Positions 36,105 to 48,736 of a stretch of DNA of 64,000 bases are shown piece after piece (position 1 is the first letter of the stretch; each line of letters begins with the position of its first letter). This stretch comes from Citrobacter amalonaticus. Lineage in GTDB: Bacteria > Pseudomonadota > Gammaproteobacteria > Enterobacterales > Enterobacteriaceae. The stretch covers positions 496,001 to 560,000 of the forward strand of contig NZ_AP024585.1 of assembly GCF_018323885.1 (NCBI RefSeq), written 5' to 3'. The notes beneath the pieces were generated by a model. The model was not told the origin of the DNA, did not search any database, and saw only the letters and a list, made by a program, of their open reading frames with translations. The position numbers and the translations under genes are program-made.

Positions 36105-36179
36105 GCCGGGGGCGCTGCGCTTACCCGGCCGACAAAAAAGCATCGTGTGCCGGATAAGGCTGAATCGTCATCCGGCACA
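36105..36179. repeat. REP pair inside the nan operon (nanA-nanT)
   Basis: Two REP-like palindromes lie between nanA and nanT: GCCGGG...CCCGGC at 36105-36129 and TGTGCCGGAT...ATCCGGCACA at 36146-36179. REP pairs between operon genes usually protect the upstream message, so nanA mRNA may outlast nanT mRNA. A full terminator is not evident because no T-tract follows. Confidence 0.8.
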
Positions 36180-36205
36180 ACAACAAAAATCGTCGGGAGA
36201 GTAAA

Positions 36206-37696
36206 ATGAGTACTTCTACCCAAAGCATCCCGTGGTATCGCCATCTCAACCGGGCGCAATGGCGGGCATTCTCCGCCGCATGGTTGGGATATTTGCTGGA
36301 TGGTTTTGATTTTGTGTTGATAGCCCTTGTGCTGACGGAAGTACAAGGAGAGTTCGGGCTGACGACGGTTCAGGCGGCGAGCCTGATTTCGGCAGCCTTT
36401 ATTTCCCGCTGGTTTGGCGGGTTAATGCTGGGCGCGATGGGTGACCGGTATGGGCGTCGTCTGGCGATGGTCACCAGTATTATTCTGTTCTCAATGGGAA
36501 CGCTGGCCTGTGGTTTTGCGCCGGGTTACACCACTATGTTTATTGCCCGACTGGTGATTGGCATGGGGATGGCGGGCGAATACGGTTCCAGTGCGACCTA
36601 TGTTATTGAAAGCTGGCCAAAACATCTGCGTAATAAGGCCAGTGGTTTTCTGATCTCGGGGTTCTCCGTTGGTGCCGTGATTGCGGCTCAGGTCTACAGC
36701 CTGGTGGTGCCGGTCTGGGGCTGGCGCGCGCTGTTCTTCATTGGCATTCTGCCGATTATTTTTGCCCTCTGGCTACGCAAAAACATACCGGAAGCAGAGG
36801 ACTGGAAAGAGAAGCATGAAGGCAAAGCGCCGGTACGCACGATGGTCGATATTCTTTATCGGGGTGAACATCGCGTCGTCAACATTCTGATGACGACAGC
36901 GGCGGCGACCGCACTGTGGTTCTGTTTTGCCGGGAACTTGCAAAATGCGGCGATTGTCGCGGTACTGGGTTTGCTGTGCGCGGTGATCTTTATCAGCTTC
37001 ATGGTACAAAGTAGCGGCAAGCGCTGGCCGACGGGCGTGATGCTCATGATTGTTGTCCTGTTTGCTTTCCTCTACTCGTGGCCGATTCAGGCGCTGTTGC
37101 CCACCTATCTGAAAACGGAACTGGCATACGATCCTTCCACCGTGGCGCGCGTACTCTTCTTTAGCGGCTTTGGTGCTGCGGTCGGCTGCTGCGTCGGCGG
37201 CTTCCTTGGTGACTGGCTGGGGACCCGCAAAGCTTATGTTTACAGTCTGTTGGCCTCACAATTGCTGATCATTCCGGTGTTTGCCATTGGCGGTACCAAT
37301 GTCTGGGTACTTGGTTTACTTCTGTTTTTCCAGCAGATGCTGGGGCAAGGGATCTCCGGAATCTTACCGAAACTGATTGGCGGTTATTTCGATACCGATC
37401 AGCGTGCGGCGGGTCTGGGTTTCACCTATAACGTCGGGGCGCTCGGCGGGGCGCTGGCACCGATCCTGGGGGCGCTGATTGCCCAACGACTGGATCTGGG
37501 CACCGCGCTGGGATCGCTCTCTTTCAGCCTGACCTTTGTGGTGATTCTACTGATTGGTCTGGATATGCCATCCCGCGTCCAGCGCTGGCTGCGACCGGAG
37601 GCGCTGCGTACCCATGATGCCATTGACGGTAAGCCGTTCAGCGGCGCTATCCCGTTCGGCGGTGATAAAAGCCCCTTAGTCAAAAGCAAAAGTTAA
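36206..37696 (+). CDS. nanT: Sialic acid transporter NanT (MFS)
   Basis: NanT is the inner-membrane proton symporter for N-acetylneuraminate. The 496-residue protein shows the major facilitator pattern, with DRYGRR between helices 2 and 3 ([13 protein letters not shown]), and carries more hydrophobic segments than the usual 12, in line with the 14-helix model for NanT. It starts at 36206 with GGGAGAG upstream. Confidence 0.98.
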   Translation: MSTSTQSIPWYRHLNRAQWRAFSAAWLGYLLDGFDFVLIALVLTEVQGEFGLTTVQAASLISAAFISRWFGGLMLGAMGDRYGRRLAMVTSIILFSMGTLACGFAPGYTTMFIARLVIGMGMAGEYGSSATYVIESWPKHLRNKASGFLISGFSVGAVIAAQVYSLVVPVWGWRALFFIGILPIIFALWLRKNIPEAEDWKEKHEGKAPVRTMVDILYRGEHRVVNILMTTAAATALWFCFAGNLQNAAIVAVLGLLCAVIFISFMVQSSGKRWPTGVMLMIVVLFAFLYSWPIQALLPTYLKTELAYDPSTVARVLFFSGFGAAVGCCVGGFLGDWLGTRKAYVYSLLASQLLIIPVFAIGGTNVWVLGLLLFFQQMLGQGISGILPKLIGGYFDTDQRAAGLGFTYNVGALGGALAPILGALIAQRLDLGTALGSLSFSLTFVVILLIGLDMPSRVQRWLRPEALRTHDAIDGKPFSGAIPFGGDKSPLVKSKS

Positions 37697-37701
37697 TCCA
37701 C

Positions 37702-37724
37702 TTGCCCGGTCCTGCACCGGGCAA
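37702..37724 (+). other. Perfect hairpin between nanT and nanE
   Basis: TTGCCCGGT and ACCGGGCAA pair perfectly around CCTGC, five bases past the nanT stop. No T-tract follows. It may set relative mRNA levels of nanT and nanEKQ. Confidence 0.65.
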
Positions 37725-37743
37725 TACACGTAAGGGAAGAAGT

Positions 37744-38429
37744 ATGTCGTTACTTGCACAACTGGATAAAAGCATTGCCGCGCGTGGTGGTTTGATTGTC
37801 TCCTGTCAGCCAGTTCCCGGCAGCCCACTGGATAAACCCGAGATTGTGGCGGCGATGGCGCTGGCGGCAGAGCAGGCTGGGGCCGTCGCGTTACGTATTG
37901 AAGGGATTGAGAATCTGAATGCGACGCGTGCCGTGGTTTCCGTACCGATAATCGGTATTCTCAAACGCGATCTCGCGGATTCTCCAGTGCGCATCACCGC
38001 GTTTCTGGAGGATGTCGATGCGCTGGCGCAGGCTGGCGCGGACATTATCGCGATTGATGGCACCGACCGCGTGCGTCCGGTGCCGGTTGCGGTGCTACTG
38101 GCGCGTATCCATCACCACCAGTTGCTGGCAATGGCCGATTGCTCTTCACAGGAGGACGGCCTGGCCTGTCAGGCGCTCGGTGCAGACATTATTGGCACCA
38201 CGCTTTCGGGTTACACCACCGCAGAAACCCCTGATGAACCGGATCTGGCGCTAGTGAAATCGCTGAGTGAAGCCGGGTGCCGGGTGATTGCTGAAGGCCG
38301 CTACAATACCCCGGCGCAGGCCGGTGAAGCAATGCGTCACGGCGCCTGGGCAGTGACGGTCGGATCTGCGATTACCCGGCTGGAGCACATCTGTGAATGG
38401 TATAACACAGCGTTGAAAAGGGCGGTGCT

Positions 38430-38433
<4 letters not shown>
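37744..38433 (+). CDS. nanE: N-acetylmannosamine-6-phosphate 2-epimerase
   Basis: NanE converts N-acetylmannosamine 6-phosphate to N-acetylglucosamine 6-phosphate. The start [15 protein letters not shown] at 37744 follows AAGGGAAGA and gives 229 residues as in E. coli. TIM-barrel signatures include [15 protein letters not shown] and [17 protein letters not shown]. It overlaps nanK by four bases, so translation is coupled. Confidence 0.98.
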
Positions 38434-39768
<1,335 letters not shown>

Positions 39769-39773
39769 AAATG

Positions 39774-39795
39774 CCGGATGGTTTTTACCATCCGG
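39774..39795. terminator. Hairpin between nanQ and yhcG (REP-like)
   Basis: CCGGATGG and CCATCCGG form an 8-bp stem with a TTTTTA loop in the convergent gap. It is REP-like and probably ends or stabilises the nan transcript. No clean T-tract follows on either strand. Confidence 0.6.
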
Positions 39796-39824
39796 TCTTA
39801 CGCTTTACACATCCATCCCGTTCA

Positions 39825-40925
39825 TTATTTTGTCAATGATGTTTCTGAGGATACCGCTTGCTGCGCTGTCAGTGCCAATTGCGAACGAATGAGTTCATCT
39901 GCCAGTAATTTTTCGTCAGGCAATTGCACTTTATATTCACTTGCCATCACGGTATTCGGTAAACCGTTCAGCGCGTAGTGCGCTTCTCCAGCCCCTTTTC
40001 CCGCACACAGGATTAACCCTACTGGCGGATTTTCCCCCGGCATTGTCCAGTGCTCTTTGGCGTAGTTAAGGTACATGTTCATTTGTCGTGCATCGGCATA
40101 GCTGAATTTGCCCATTTTCAGGTCAACAACTAACAGACAACGCAAGCGGCGATGGAAGAAAAGCAGGTCGACGCGAAACCAGCTATCGTCAATGCGTAAC
40201 CGGCGCTGTCGGCTGACAAACGCAAAATCGTCCCCGAGTTCAAGCATAAACTCCATCAGATGGTTAATCAGTGCTTCTTCCAGATCGGATTCAGAATACT
40301 CATCTTTCAGATCGAGGAATTCGAGAATAAAGGGATCGCGTATTGCGTGTTCTGGTAAGACTTCGGGCACGGTGGGCGCAGCCTGTTGCAGCAACGCGGG
40401 TTTATCATGAGACAGCAGCGTACGTTCGTAAAACTGAGACGCGATTTGCCGATCGAGTTGTCGTACTGACCAACCGTTGCGTAATGTTTCTTTCTCGTAA
40501 AAGGTGCGGGCATCGGGGTTTTTAACTGACAGGAGACGGACATAGGCTGACCAGGGCAGCGGGAATATCCTGGCGAGTTGTTTGAGATTTAAAGATTCGC
40601 CAGACAGTGTCTGGTGAATTTCAATATGCTGAAAATAAAGGTAAAAAGCTCTAATTTGCCGCAGGTTGCCGGTTGAGAAACCACGCTTATAGCGCCGGGT
40701 TAAATCTATGGACAGTTGCTCAATCAGTTGAGCACCATAAGCTGCCCGCGTTTCACCGCCCTGCTCAAACTGGACAATACGTCGACCTATTTCCCAGTAC
40801 GTCGCCGTCATGATCGCGTTGATATTGCGGACGGTCTCTGTCCTGGCAGTATCCAGCAGATGGATTATGCCGTTGTGGATTTGCTGATAATCGCCGGCGG
40901 GCTGTGCCGATGTTGTTGCCATCAT
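39825..40925 (-). CDS. yhcG: YhcG-like DUF1016 / PDDEXK nuclease-fold protein
   Basis: The product is a cytosolic protein with an N-terminal DUF1016 helical region (TATYWEIGRRIVQFEQGG, GFSTGNLRQIRAFY, PWSAYVRLLSVKN) and a C-terminal PDDEXK-like domain in which RVDLLFFH and VVDLKMGKF supply the expected Asp and Asp-x-Lys. The start ATGATG at 40925/40922 follows AGGGA; 366 residues from the first. E. coli YhcG occupies the same place next to nanQ. Its biological role is unknown; nuclease activity is inferred from fold. It is convergent with nanQ and is separated from gltD by a terminator. Confidence 0.9.
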   Translation of the reverse strand: MMATTSAQPAGDYQQIHNGIIHLLDTARTETVRNINAIMTATYWEIGRRIVQFEQGGETRAAYGAQLIEQLSIDLTRRYKRGFSTGNLRQIRAFYLYFQHIEIHQTLSGESLNLKQLARIFPLPWSAYVRLLSVKNPDARTFYEKETLRNGWSVRQLDRQIASQFYERTLLSHDKPALLQQAAPTVPEVLPEHAIRDPFILEFLDLKDEYSESDLEEALINHLMEFMLELGDDFAFVSRQRRLRIDDSWFRVDLLFFHRRLRCLLVVDLKMGKFSYADARQMNMYLNYAKEHWTMPGENPPVGLILCAGKGAGEAHYALNGLPNTVMASEYKVQLPDEKLLADELIRSQLALTAQQAVSSETSLTK

Positions 40926-41084
40926 ATTATCCCTGACATGATAGTTACGGATTGAAAATATCTCGCTATCAGTACATTTAAAGGGATATACGGTCAATTC
41001 TACTCAGCCCATTACATTCATTTACGGCGAAATTTGCGAGCCGCTTTCGAAGAATGAAGGTGGGATATAGCGAAAAGAAAGGGT

Positions 41085-41124
41085 GACTCCCCATCCCTGA
41101 GCGAGAACTCAGAGCAGGGGAGTC
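41085..41124 (-). terminator. Terminator of gltBD
   Basis: On the minus strand GACTCCCC and GGGGAGTC enclose an inner CTGAG/CTCAG pair, forming a long hairpin 12 bases past the gltD stop, followed by ACCCTTTCTTTT. This is a likely terminator with an impure T-tract. Confidence 0.75.
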
Positions 41125-41135
41125 AGAAAGGTTTA

Positions 41136-42566
<1,431 letters not shown>

Positions 42567-45500
42567 TTACTGCGCCTGCACACGCAGCTCTGCTGCGCTA
42601 CGACTACGGTGACCCAACAGTGCTTTCACATCACTGGACTTCGGTTTAACCAGCGCGAATTTGTTAGCGAAGGCTGACCAGTTAGCCAGAATCTCTTCCC
42701 CGCGCTGAGAACCGGTATGCTGCACGTGTTCGGTGATCAGGCCACGCAGATGCTCTTCGTGGATAGCCAGTTCGTCAACGCCCAGCACTTCGACCAGTTC
42801 CGGGTTTACACGTTTACGGAACTCACCATCTTCATCCAGCACGTAGGCAAACCCGCCCGTCATACCCGCGCCGAAGTTCACTCCGGTTTTGCCGAGGATA
42901 CAGACGATTCCGCCGGTCATGTATTCGCACCCGTTGTCGCCAATCCCTTCCACCACGGTGATCGCACCGGAGTTACGCACCCCGAAACGCTCACCCGCAC
43001 GCCCTGCGGCATACAGACGACCCCCGGTCGCGCCATACAGGCAGGTGTTGCCAATGATGCTCGCTTCATGACTGCGGAAAGCGGAACCGACCGGAGGACG
43101 CACCGCCAGCAGACCACCCGCCATGCCTTTGCCGACATAGTCGTTAGCATCGCCGGTCAGGTACAGCTCCACGCCGCCCGCGTTCCAGACACCGAAGCTC
43201 TGGCCTGCGGTACCGCTGAAGTGCGCTTTAATTGGGTCAGAGGCCAGCCCCTGATCGCCATGGGTCTGAGCAATATATCCCGAGAGCGACGCGCCAACAG
43301 AACGATCGGTGTTACGAATATCGAACCAGAAGGTTTTGCTCTGGCGCTCATCAACATACGGTTTCGCCTGTTGCAGCAACTGTGCGTTCAGTACACCGTT
43401 ATCAAACGGTGGGTTGTTCTCGGTGCAGTACAACGCTTTGCCGGGATGCGGCTCCGCGGTTTCCAGCAGCCGGGACAGCGCCAGTTTCTGCTGTTTGGCG
43501 GTAAACCCGTCCAGTTCTTTCAGCAGGTCGGTACGGCCAATCAGATCCACCAGACGCGTCACGCCAAGCTGCGCCATCAGTTCGCGCGTTTCGCGAGCGA
43601 TAAACTCAAAGTAGTTGGTTACTTTGAACGGCAGACCGTGATAATGGTTCTTGCGCAGTTTGTCGTCCTGGGTTGCCACACCGGTTGCACAGTTGTTGAG
43701 ATGGCAAATACGCAGGTATTTACAGCCCAGCGCCACCATCGGGCCGGTACCGAAGCCGAAGCTTTCTGCTCCGAGGATCGCCGCTTTGATGATATCCACG
43801 CCGGTTTTAAGACCGCCATCGACCTGCAAACGGATCTTATGACGCAGGCCGTTGGCGACCAGCGCCTGCTGGGTTTCCACCAGGCCCAGTTCCCACGGAC
43901 AGCCTGCGTATTTTACTGAAGAGAGCGGGCTCGCGCCGGTGCCGCCGTCATAACCGGCGATGGTGATCAGGTCAGCGTAGGCTTTCGCCACGCCGGTCGC
44001 GATGGTACCGACGCCCGGTTCGGACACCAGCTTCACGGAGATCATCGCCTTCGGGTTCACCTGCTTCAGATCGAAAATCAGCTGCGCTAAATCCTCGATA
44101 GAGTAGATATCGTGGTGCGGCGGCGGGGAGATCAGCGTCACGCCCGGTACCGAGTAGCGCAGTTTGGCGATGTACGGGGTCACTTTATCACCCGGTAGCT
44201 GACCACCTTCTCCCGGTTTCGCACCCTGGGCGACTTTAATCTGAATCACGTCGGCGTTAACCAGGTACGCCGGGGTGACACCGAAGCGACCAGAGGCCAC
44301 CTGCTTAATGCGTGACACTTTATTGGTGCCGTAGCGCGCCGGGTCTTCGCCGCCTTCGCCGGAGTTGGAATTACCGCCGATGCTGTTCATCGCTTCGGCC
44401 AGTGCTTCATGTGCCTCCGGGCTTAGTGCGCCGATCGACATTGCCGCGGTATCAAAACGTTTGAATAGTTCGCTCGCCGGTTCGACTTCCTCGATGCTGA
44501 CCGCGTTGTCGCCAGGATTAATTGCCAGCAGATCGCGCAGTGTCGTCGCGGGACGCTCGTTGACCAGTTTTGCGTATTCCTGATAGTCGCTGTATTCCCC
44601 GCTCTGAACCGCCTGTTGCAGGGTTCGTACCACGTCCGGGTTGTAGGCGTGGTATTCGCCGCCATGCACATACTTCAGCAGGCCGCCCTGTGAAATAGGT
44701 TTACGTGCCAGCCAGGCGCGTTTGGACAGGTTCAGCAGATCCTGCTGGAAGTCTGCAAAGCCCGCGCCGCCGATGCGACTGACCACGCCCTGGAAGCAGA
44801 GATTCACGACATCATCATGCAGGCCCACCGCTTCAAACAGTTTGGAGCAGCGGTAGGAGGCGATGGTTGAGATGCCCATTTTGGACATTATTTTGTACAG
44901 CCCTTTGTTGATGCCGTTACGGTAGTTCAGCATCACGGTACGGTAGTTTTTGGCGATCGCCTGAGTGTCGATCAGACGGCCCAGCGTCTCATACGCGAGG
45001 TATGGGTAAATGGCCGTCGCGCCAAAGCCCAGCAGCACGGCGAAGTGATGCGGATCGCGAGCGCTTGCGGTTTCGACAATGATGTTGGCGTCGCAGCGCA
45101 GGTTCTGCTCAACCAGGCGCGTTTGTACTGCGCCGACGGCCATCGGCGCCGGTACCGGCAGGCGATTTTTGCCGATATTACGGTCTGTCAGTACCAACAG
45201 AACGGTGCCGCTGCGGACCATTTGCTCGGCGGTATCGCACAGCGCTTTGACTGTCTCTTCCAGCGTGGTTTGCGTCGCATCGAAGGTGATATCGAGCCGG
45301 TCGGCGCGATAATGTTCTTCTTTCATCGTAGTGAGCTGCTGGAAATCAGAGTACAGCAGAATTGGTGATTTAAAGCTCAGACGGTGCGCCTGGCCTTCCG
45401 CTTCGCAGAAGACGTTCATCTCGCGACCGATGCTGGTCGCCAGCGACATGACATGCGCTTCACGCAGCGGATCGATAGGTGGGTTCGTCACCTGGGCAAA

Positions 45501-47120
45501 CTGCTGGCGGAAGTAGTCGTAAATGATGCGCGGCTGGCTGGAAAGCACGGCAAACGGGGTATCGTCACCCATTGAACCGACCGCTTCCTGACCGTTTTCG
45601 CCGAGCACGCGGAGAACGGAATCCAATTCTTCGGCGCTGTAATTAAACTGTTTCTGGTAGCTGGCGAGCGTATCGTCGTCCAGTTCACGCTGGCCCACCT
45701 GATCGTCTGCCAGATCTTCAAACGGCACCAGGCGGCGGACGTTTTTCTCCATCCACTCTTTATACGGATGGCGGCTTTTCAGGTCGTCGTCCGTTTCGGC
45801 GGAGTGCAGAATGCAACCGCTGCGGGTGTCGATAACCATCAGTTCGCCGGGGCCGACACGGCCCTTTTCGACCACTTCGTCAGGCTGGTAGTCCCAGATC
45901 CCGACTTCAGATGCGCAGGTGATCAGCTTGTCTTTGGTGATGACATAGCGCGCCGGACGCAGACCGTTACGGTCGAGGTTACAGGCGGCGAAACGCCCGT
46001 CGGACATGACGATACCGGCCGGGCCGTCCCACGGCTCCATATGCATGGAGTTAAAGTCAAAGAAGGCGCGCAGATCCGGATCCATATCCGGGTTGTTCTG
46101 CCAGGCTGGCGGCACCAGCAGACGCATGGCGCGGATGATGTCCATCCCGCCCGCCAGCAGCAGTTCCAGCATATTATCCATGGAACTGGAGTCGGAGCCG
46201 GTTTCGTTAACGAACGGCGCGGCGTCGTGCAGATCCGGTATCAGCGGGGTCTGGAATTTATAGGTACGGGCGCGAGCCCACTGGCGGTTACCGGTAATGG
46301 TGTTGATTTCGCCGTTGTGCGCCAGGTAGCGGAACGGCTGCGCCAGCGGCCAGCGCGGCACGGTGTTGGTGGAAAAACGCTGGTGGAACAGGCAAATGGC
46401 CGATTCCAGACGCAAGTCCGCGAGGTCCAGGTAGAAGCGCGGCAGATCCGCCGGCATACACAGACCTTTATAGATGTTGACCAGGTTTGACAGGCTACAG
46501 ACGTAGAAGTCTTTGTCTTCCTGTAGTCGTTTTTCAATACGGCGACGGGCGATGAACAGACGACGTTCCATATCGCGCGGACGCCATCCCGCAGGGGCAT
46601 TCACAAAAATTTGTTCAATACGCGGTAGGGAGGAGAGGGCGATTTCACCCAGTACACCTTCGTTGGTCGGCACATCACGCCAGCCAACAATCGACAGAGT
46701 TTCCTGCTGAAGCTCTTCTTCGACAATATGGCGAGAGGCGGCGGCCAGTTCAGGGTCTTTGTTCAGGAAGATCATGCCAACCGCGTAGTTTTTGGCTAAA
46801 CGCCAGCCGTGCTCTTGCGCAACGATGCGGAAAAAGCGGTCAGGTTTTTGCAGCAGCAGACCACAACCATCGCCGGTTTTACCATCAGCGAGGATTGCGC
46901 CACGGTGCTGCATTCGGGCCAGTGCGTGTATGGCGGTACGCACTACCTTGTGGCTAGGTTCGCCTTCTATGTGGGCGATCAGGCCGAAACCACAGTTATC
47001 CTTCTCAAGGGATTTATCGTACAACATATCAGTGAACCTCCCCAGGCTCTGCGAGACCCCCTTCCGATACCGTTTGCGCACGGGCACACCAAGAGCATGG
47101 CGACGGGGTTTGCGTGTCAT
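42567..47120 (-). CDS. gltB: Glutamate synthase large subunit
   Basis: GltB makes two glutamates from glutamine and 2-oxoglutarate. The start [14 protein letters not shown] at 47120 follows GAGG with seven bases between and gives 1517 residues as in E. coli. The first 42 residues would be a propeptide that is cleaved before Cys43 (DNCGFG), the amidotransferase nucleophile. Further parts are the FMN-binding domain with [13 protein letters not shown], the 3Fe-4S cysteines in [15 protein letters not shown], and the C-terminal beta-helix rich in glycine. An internal start (MLYDKSL, 47027) would make a shorter protein. Confidence 0.98.
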   Translation of the reverse strand: MTRKPRRHALGVPVRKRYRKGVSQSLGRFTDMLYDKSLEKDNCGFGLIAHIEGEPSHKVVRTAIHALARMQHRGAILADGKTGDGCGLLLQKPDRFFRIVAQEHGWRLAKNYAVGMIFLNKDPELAAASRHIVEEELQQETLSIVGWRDVPTNEGVLGEIALSSLPRIEQIFVNAPAGWRPRDMERRLFIARRRIEKRLQEDKDFYVCSLSNLVNIYKGLCMPADLPRFYLDLADLRLESAICLFHQRFSTNTVPRWPLAQPFRYLAHNGEINTITGNRQWARARTYKFQTPLIPDLHDAAPFVNETGSDSSSMDNMLELLLAGGMDIIRAMRLLVPPAWQNNPDMDPDLRAFFDFNSMHMEPWDGPAGIVMSDGRFAACNLDRNGLRPARYVITKDKLITCASEVGIWDYQPDEVVEKGRVGPGELMVIDTRSGCILHSAETDDDLKSRHPYKEWMEKNVRRLVPFEDLADDQVGQRELDDDTLASYQKQFNYSAEELDSVLRVLGENGQEAVGSMGDDTPFAVLSSQPRIIYDYFRQQFAQVTNPPIDPLREAHVMSLATSIGREMNVFCEAEGQAHRLSFKSPILLYSDFQQLTTMKEEHYRADRLDITFDATQTTLEETVKALCDTAEQMVRSGTVLLVLTDRNIGKNRLPVPAPMAVGAVQTRLVEQNLRCDANIIVETASARDPHHFAVLLGFGATAIYPYLAYETLGRLIDTQAIAKNYRTVMLNYRNGINKGLYKIMSKMGISTIASYRCSKLFEAVGLHDDVVNLCFQGVVSRIGGAGFADFQQDLLNLSKRAWLARKPISQGGLLKYVHGGEYHAYNPDVVRTLQQAVQSGEYSDYQEYAKLVNERPATTLRDLLAINPGDNAVSIEEVEPASELFKRFDTAAMSIGALSPEAHEALAEAMNSIGGNSNSGEGGEDPARYGTNKVSRIKQVASGRFGVTPAYLVNADVIQIKVAQGAKPGEGGQLPGDKVTPYIAKLRYSVPGVTLISPPPHHDIYSIEDLAQLIFDLKQVNPKAMISVKLVSEPGVGTIATGVAKAYADLITIAGYDGGTGASPLSSVKYAGCPWELGLVETQQALVANGLRHKIRLQVDGGLKTGVDIIKAAILGAESFGFGTGPMVALGCKYLRICHLNNCATGVATQDDKLRKNHYHGLPFKVTNYFEFIARETRELMAQLGVTRLVDLIGRTDLLKELDGFTAKQQKLALSRLLETAEPHPGKALYCTENNPPFDNGVLNAQLLQQAKPYVDERQSKTFWFDIRNTDRSVGASLSGYIAQTHGDQGLASDPIKAHFSGTAGQSFGVWNAGGVELYLTGDANDYVGKGMAGGLLAVRPPVGSAFRSHEASIIGNTCLYGATGGRLYAAGRAGERFGVRNSGAITVVEGIGDNGCEYMTGGIVCILGKTGVNFGAGMTGGFAYVLDEDGEFRKRVNPELVEVLGVDELAIHEEHLRGLITEHVQHTGSQRGEEILANWSAFANKFALVKPKSSDVKALLGHRSRSAAELRVQAQ

Positions 47121-47399
47121 ACGCGTACCTCGCATTCGCCCTCTTTATCCATTTCGCTTAGGTCAAACAAGTTTGAGGACTTGCTGTCAGAGGGAATCTC
47201 AATTACTGCATAAATATGATGAGCACACCGCTCATCCAGAAAGCTTCCAGCGGATTTCCACGTTATCGGGAATCCACACACAGGTCAAATGGCAATCTTA
47301 TTTCTCTAATAATGTGCTATAGAGCATTTATCTTCATGAAAACATTGAAAATAATATCATTTTGACATTGAATTAACGTACTGGAAACGAGGCGAGGAG

Positions 47400-47415
47400 T
47401 GTGATCTGTCTCACT
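47400..47415. promoter_or_regulatory. Candidate CRP site upstream of gltB
   Basis: TGTGA-TCTGTC-TCACT matches the CRP consensus at nine of ten positions. It is about 280 bp before gltB and 300 bp before yhcC. CRP effects on gltBD are reported for E. coli. Confidence 0.6.
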
Positions 47416-47621
47416 GTCATAACCGCTTGTTAGCTCATGTCTCCGCTTTATTCGTCGTCAGATGTAGTGTTTTATGCTGGTTTGTTGCGATATGGCATTT
47501 CATGATACTGTTTTTGCGCAATCGACGTCAGAAGATAAAAAAAATGACCGGAGATAAGGAAAAGTAATTGGCTGGGTTGTGAATGAAATATCGTTTATTT
47601 TGACTGGATATGCAATTGATA

Positions 47622-47682
47622 AAAGCCTGCCGGGGCGATTGATCCAGGTCATCGCCGACAAGGGCTAAAAATGGCAGGCTTT
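47622..47682. repeat. Long inverted repeat upstream of yhcC
   Basis: AAAGCCTGCC (47622-47631) and GGCAGGCTTT (47673-47682) pair perfectly over ten bases, and GGCGAT/ATCGCC (47634-47639, 47651-47656) forms a second stem inside. On the minus strand the outer stem is followed by TTATC, giving CTTTTATC. It could be a leader structure of yhcC or the terminator of a short minus-strand transcript. Confidence 0.55.
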
Positions 47683-47713
47683 GGCCTCTTTTCAAGGCGC
47701 GGTCTATCAGATT

Positions 47714-48643
47714 ATGCAGTTACAGAAATTAGTCAATATGTTTGGTGGGGATCTTTCTCGGCGTTATGGGCAAAAGGTTCATAAACTGACGCTCCACGGC
47801 GGATTTAGCTGTCCAAATCGCGATGGCACCATCGGACGCGGCGGCTGCACTTTCTGTAATGTTGCCTCTTTTGCGGATGAAGCGCAGCAGCATCATTCGA
47901 TCGCCGAACAACTCGCGCACCAGGCGCATCTGGTTAATCGTGCGAAACGCTATCTGGCCTATTTCCAGGCCTATACCAGTACCTTTGCTGAAGTGCAGGT
48001 GTTGCGCTCGATGTATCAGCAGGCGGTCAGTCAGGCCAGTATTGTCGGGCTGTGCGTGGGAACGCGTCCCGACTGCGTACCGGAGGCGGTTCTCGATCTG
48101 CTCTGTGAGTATAAAGACCAGGGCTATGAAGTGTGGCTGGAGCTGGGGCTGCAGACCGCACATGACAAAACGCTGTACCGTATTAATCGTGGTCACGATT
48201 TTGCCTGTTATCAGCGCACGACCCGCCTTGCCCGTGAGCGCGGCCTGAAAGTTTGTTCGCACCTTATTGTCGGCCTGCCGGGAGAACGGCAAGCGGAATG
48301 CCTGCAAACGCTTGAGCGGGTGGTGGAGACGGGAGTGGATGGCATCAAACTGCATCCGCTGCACATCGTGAAGGGCAGCATTATGGCCAGAGCGTGGGAA
48401 GCAGGGCGTCTGAACGGGATTGAACTGGATGACTACACGCGAACCGCAGGCGAGATGATCCGTCATACCCCGCCGGAGGTGATTTATCATCGTATTTCCG
48501 CCAGCGCGCGCCGTCCCACGCTGCTGGCACCGTTGTGGTGCGAAAACCGCTGGACCGGGATGGTCGAGCTGGATCGTTATCTGAATACGCATGGCGTGCA
48601 GGGTTCTGCGATCGGACGGGCATGGGTTCCGCCTGACGCCTGA
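47714..48643 (+). CDS. yhcC: YhcC, radical SAM protein of the TIGR01212 group
   Basis: The start MQLQKLVNMFGGDLSRRYG at 47714 gives 309 residues, the E. coli length; an upstream start at 47681 is inside the inverted repeat. The radical SAM cluster motif is visible as CPNRDGTIGRGGCTFC, with the wider spacing typical of Elp3-like subgroups, and conserved ELGLQTAHDKTLYRINRGH and HLIVGLPGE follow. The reaction is unknown. It lies upstream of arcB and is divergent from gltB. Confidence 0.94.
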   Translation: MQLQKLVNMFGGDLSRRYGQKVHKLTLHGGFSCPNRDGTIGRGGCTFCNVASFADEAQQHHSIAEQLAHQAHLVNRAKRYLAYFQAYTSTFAEVQVLRSMYQQAVSQASIVGLCVGTRPDCVPEAVLDLLCEYKDQGYEVWLELGLQTAHDKTLYRINRGHDFACYQRTTRLARERGLKVCSHLIVGLPGERQAECLQTLERVVETGVDGIKLHPLHIVKGSIMARAWEAGRLNGIELDDYTRTAGEMIRHTPPEVIYHRISASARRPTLLAPLWCENRWTGMVELDRYLNTHGVQGSAIGRAWVPPDA

Positions 48644-48736
48644 ACTATGACGGGCATTCGCATTTCTTGCACATTCTTCAACGTCTTGCCCAGAATTGAG
48701 TATTATTGTGCCAGGTTGTCGTAAAGGAAATCCCTG

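Larger units (their letters stand above)
47121..47713. promoter_or_regulatory. Divergent gltB/yhcC control region
   Basis: This 593-bp interval is the longest without a gene. It is AT-rich and should contain the gltB promoter with Lrp and IHF sites, as known in E. coli. A CRP-like site sits at 47400-47415 and a long inverted repeat at 47622-47682. I could not fix the gltB -35 and -10 with confidence. Confidence 0.6.

Noticed and set aside
42717..43919. 400-codon plus-strand frame opposite gltB
   Set aside because: It is a shadow of the strongly conserved C-terminal part of gltB.
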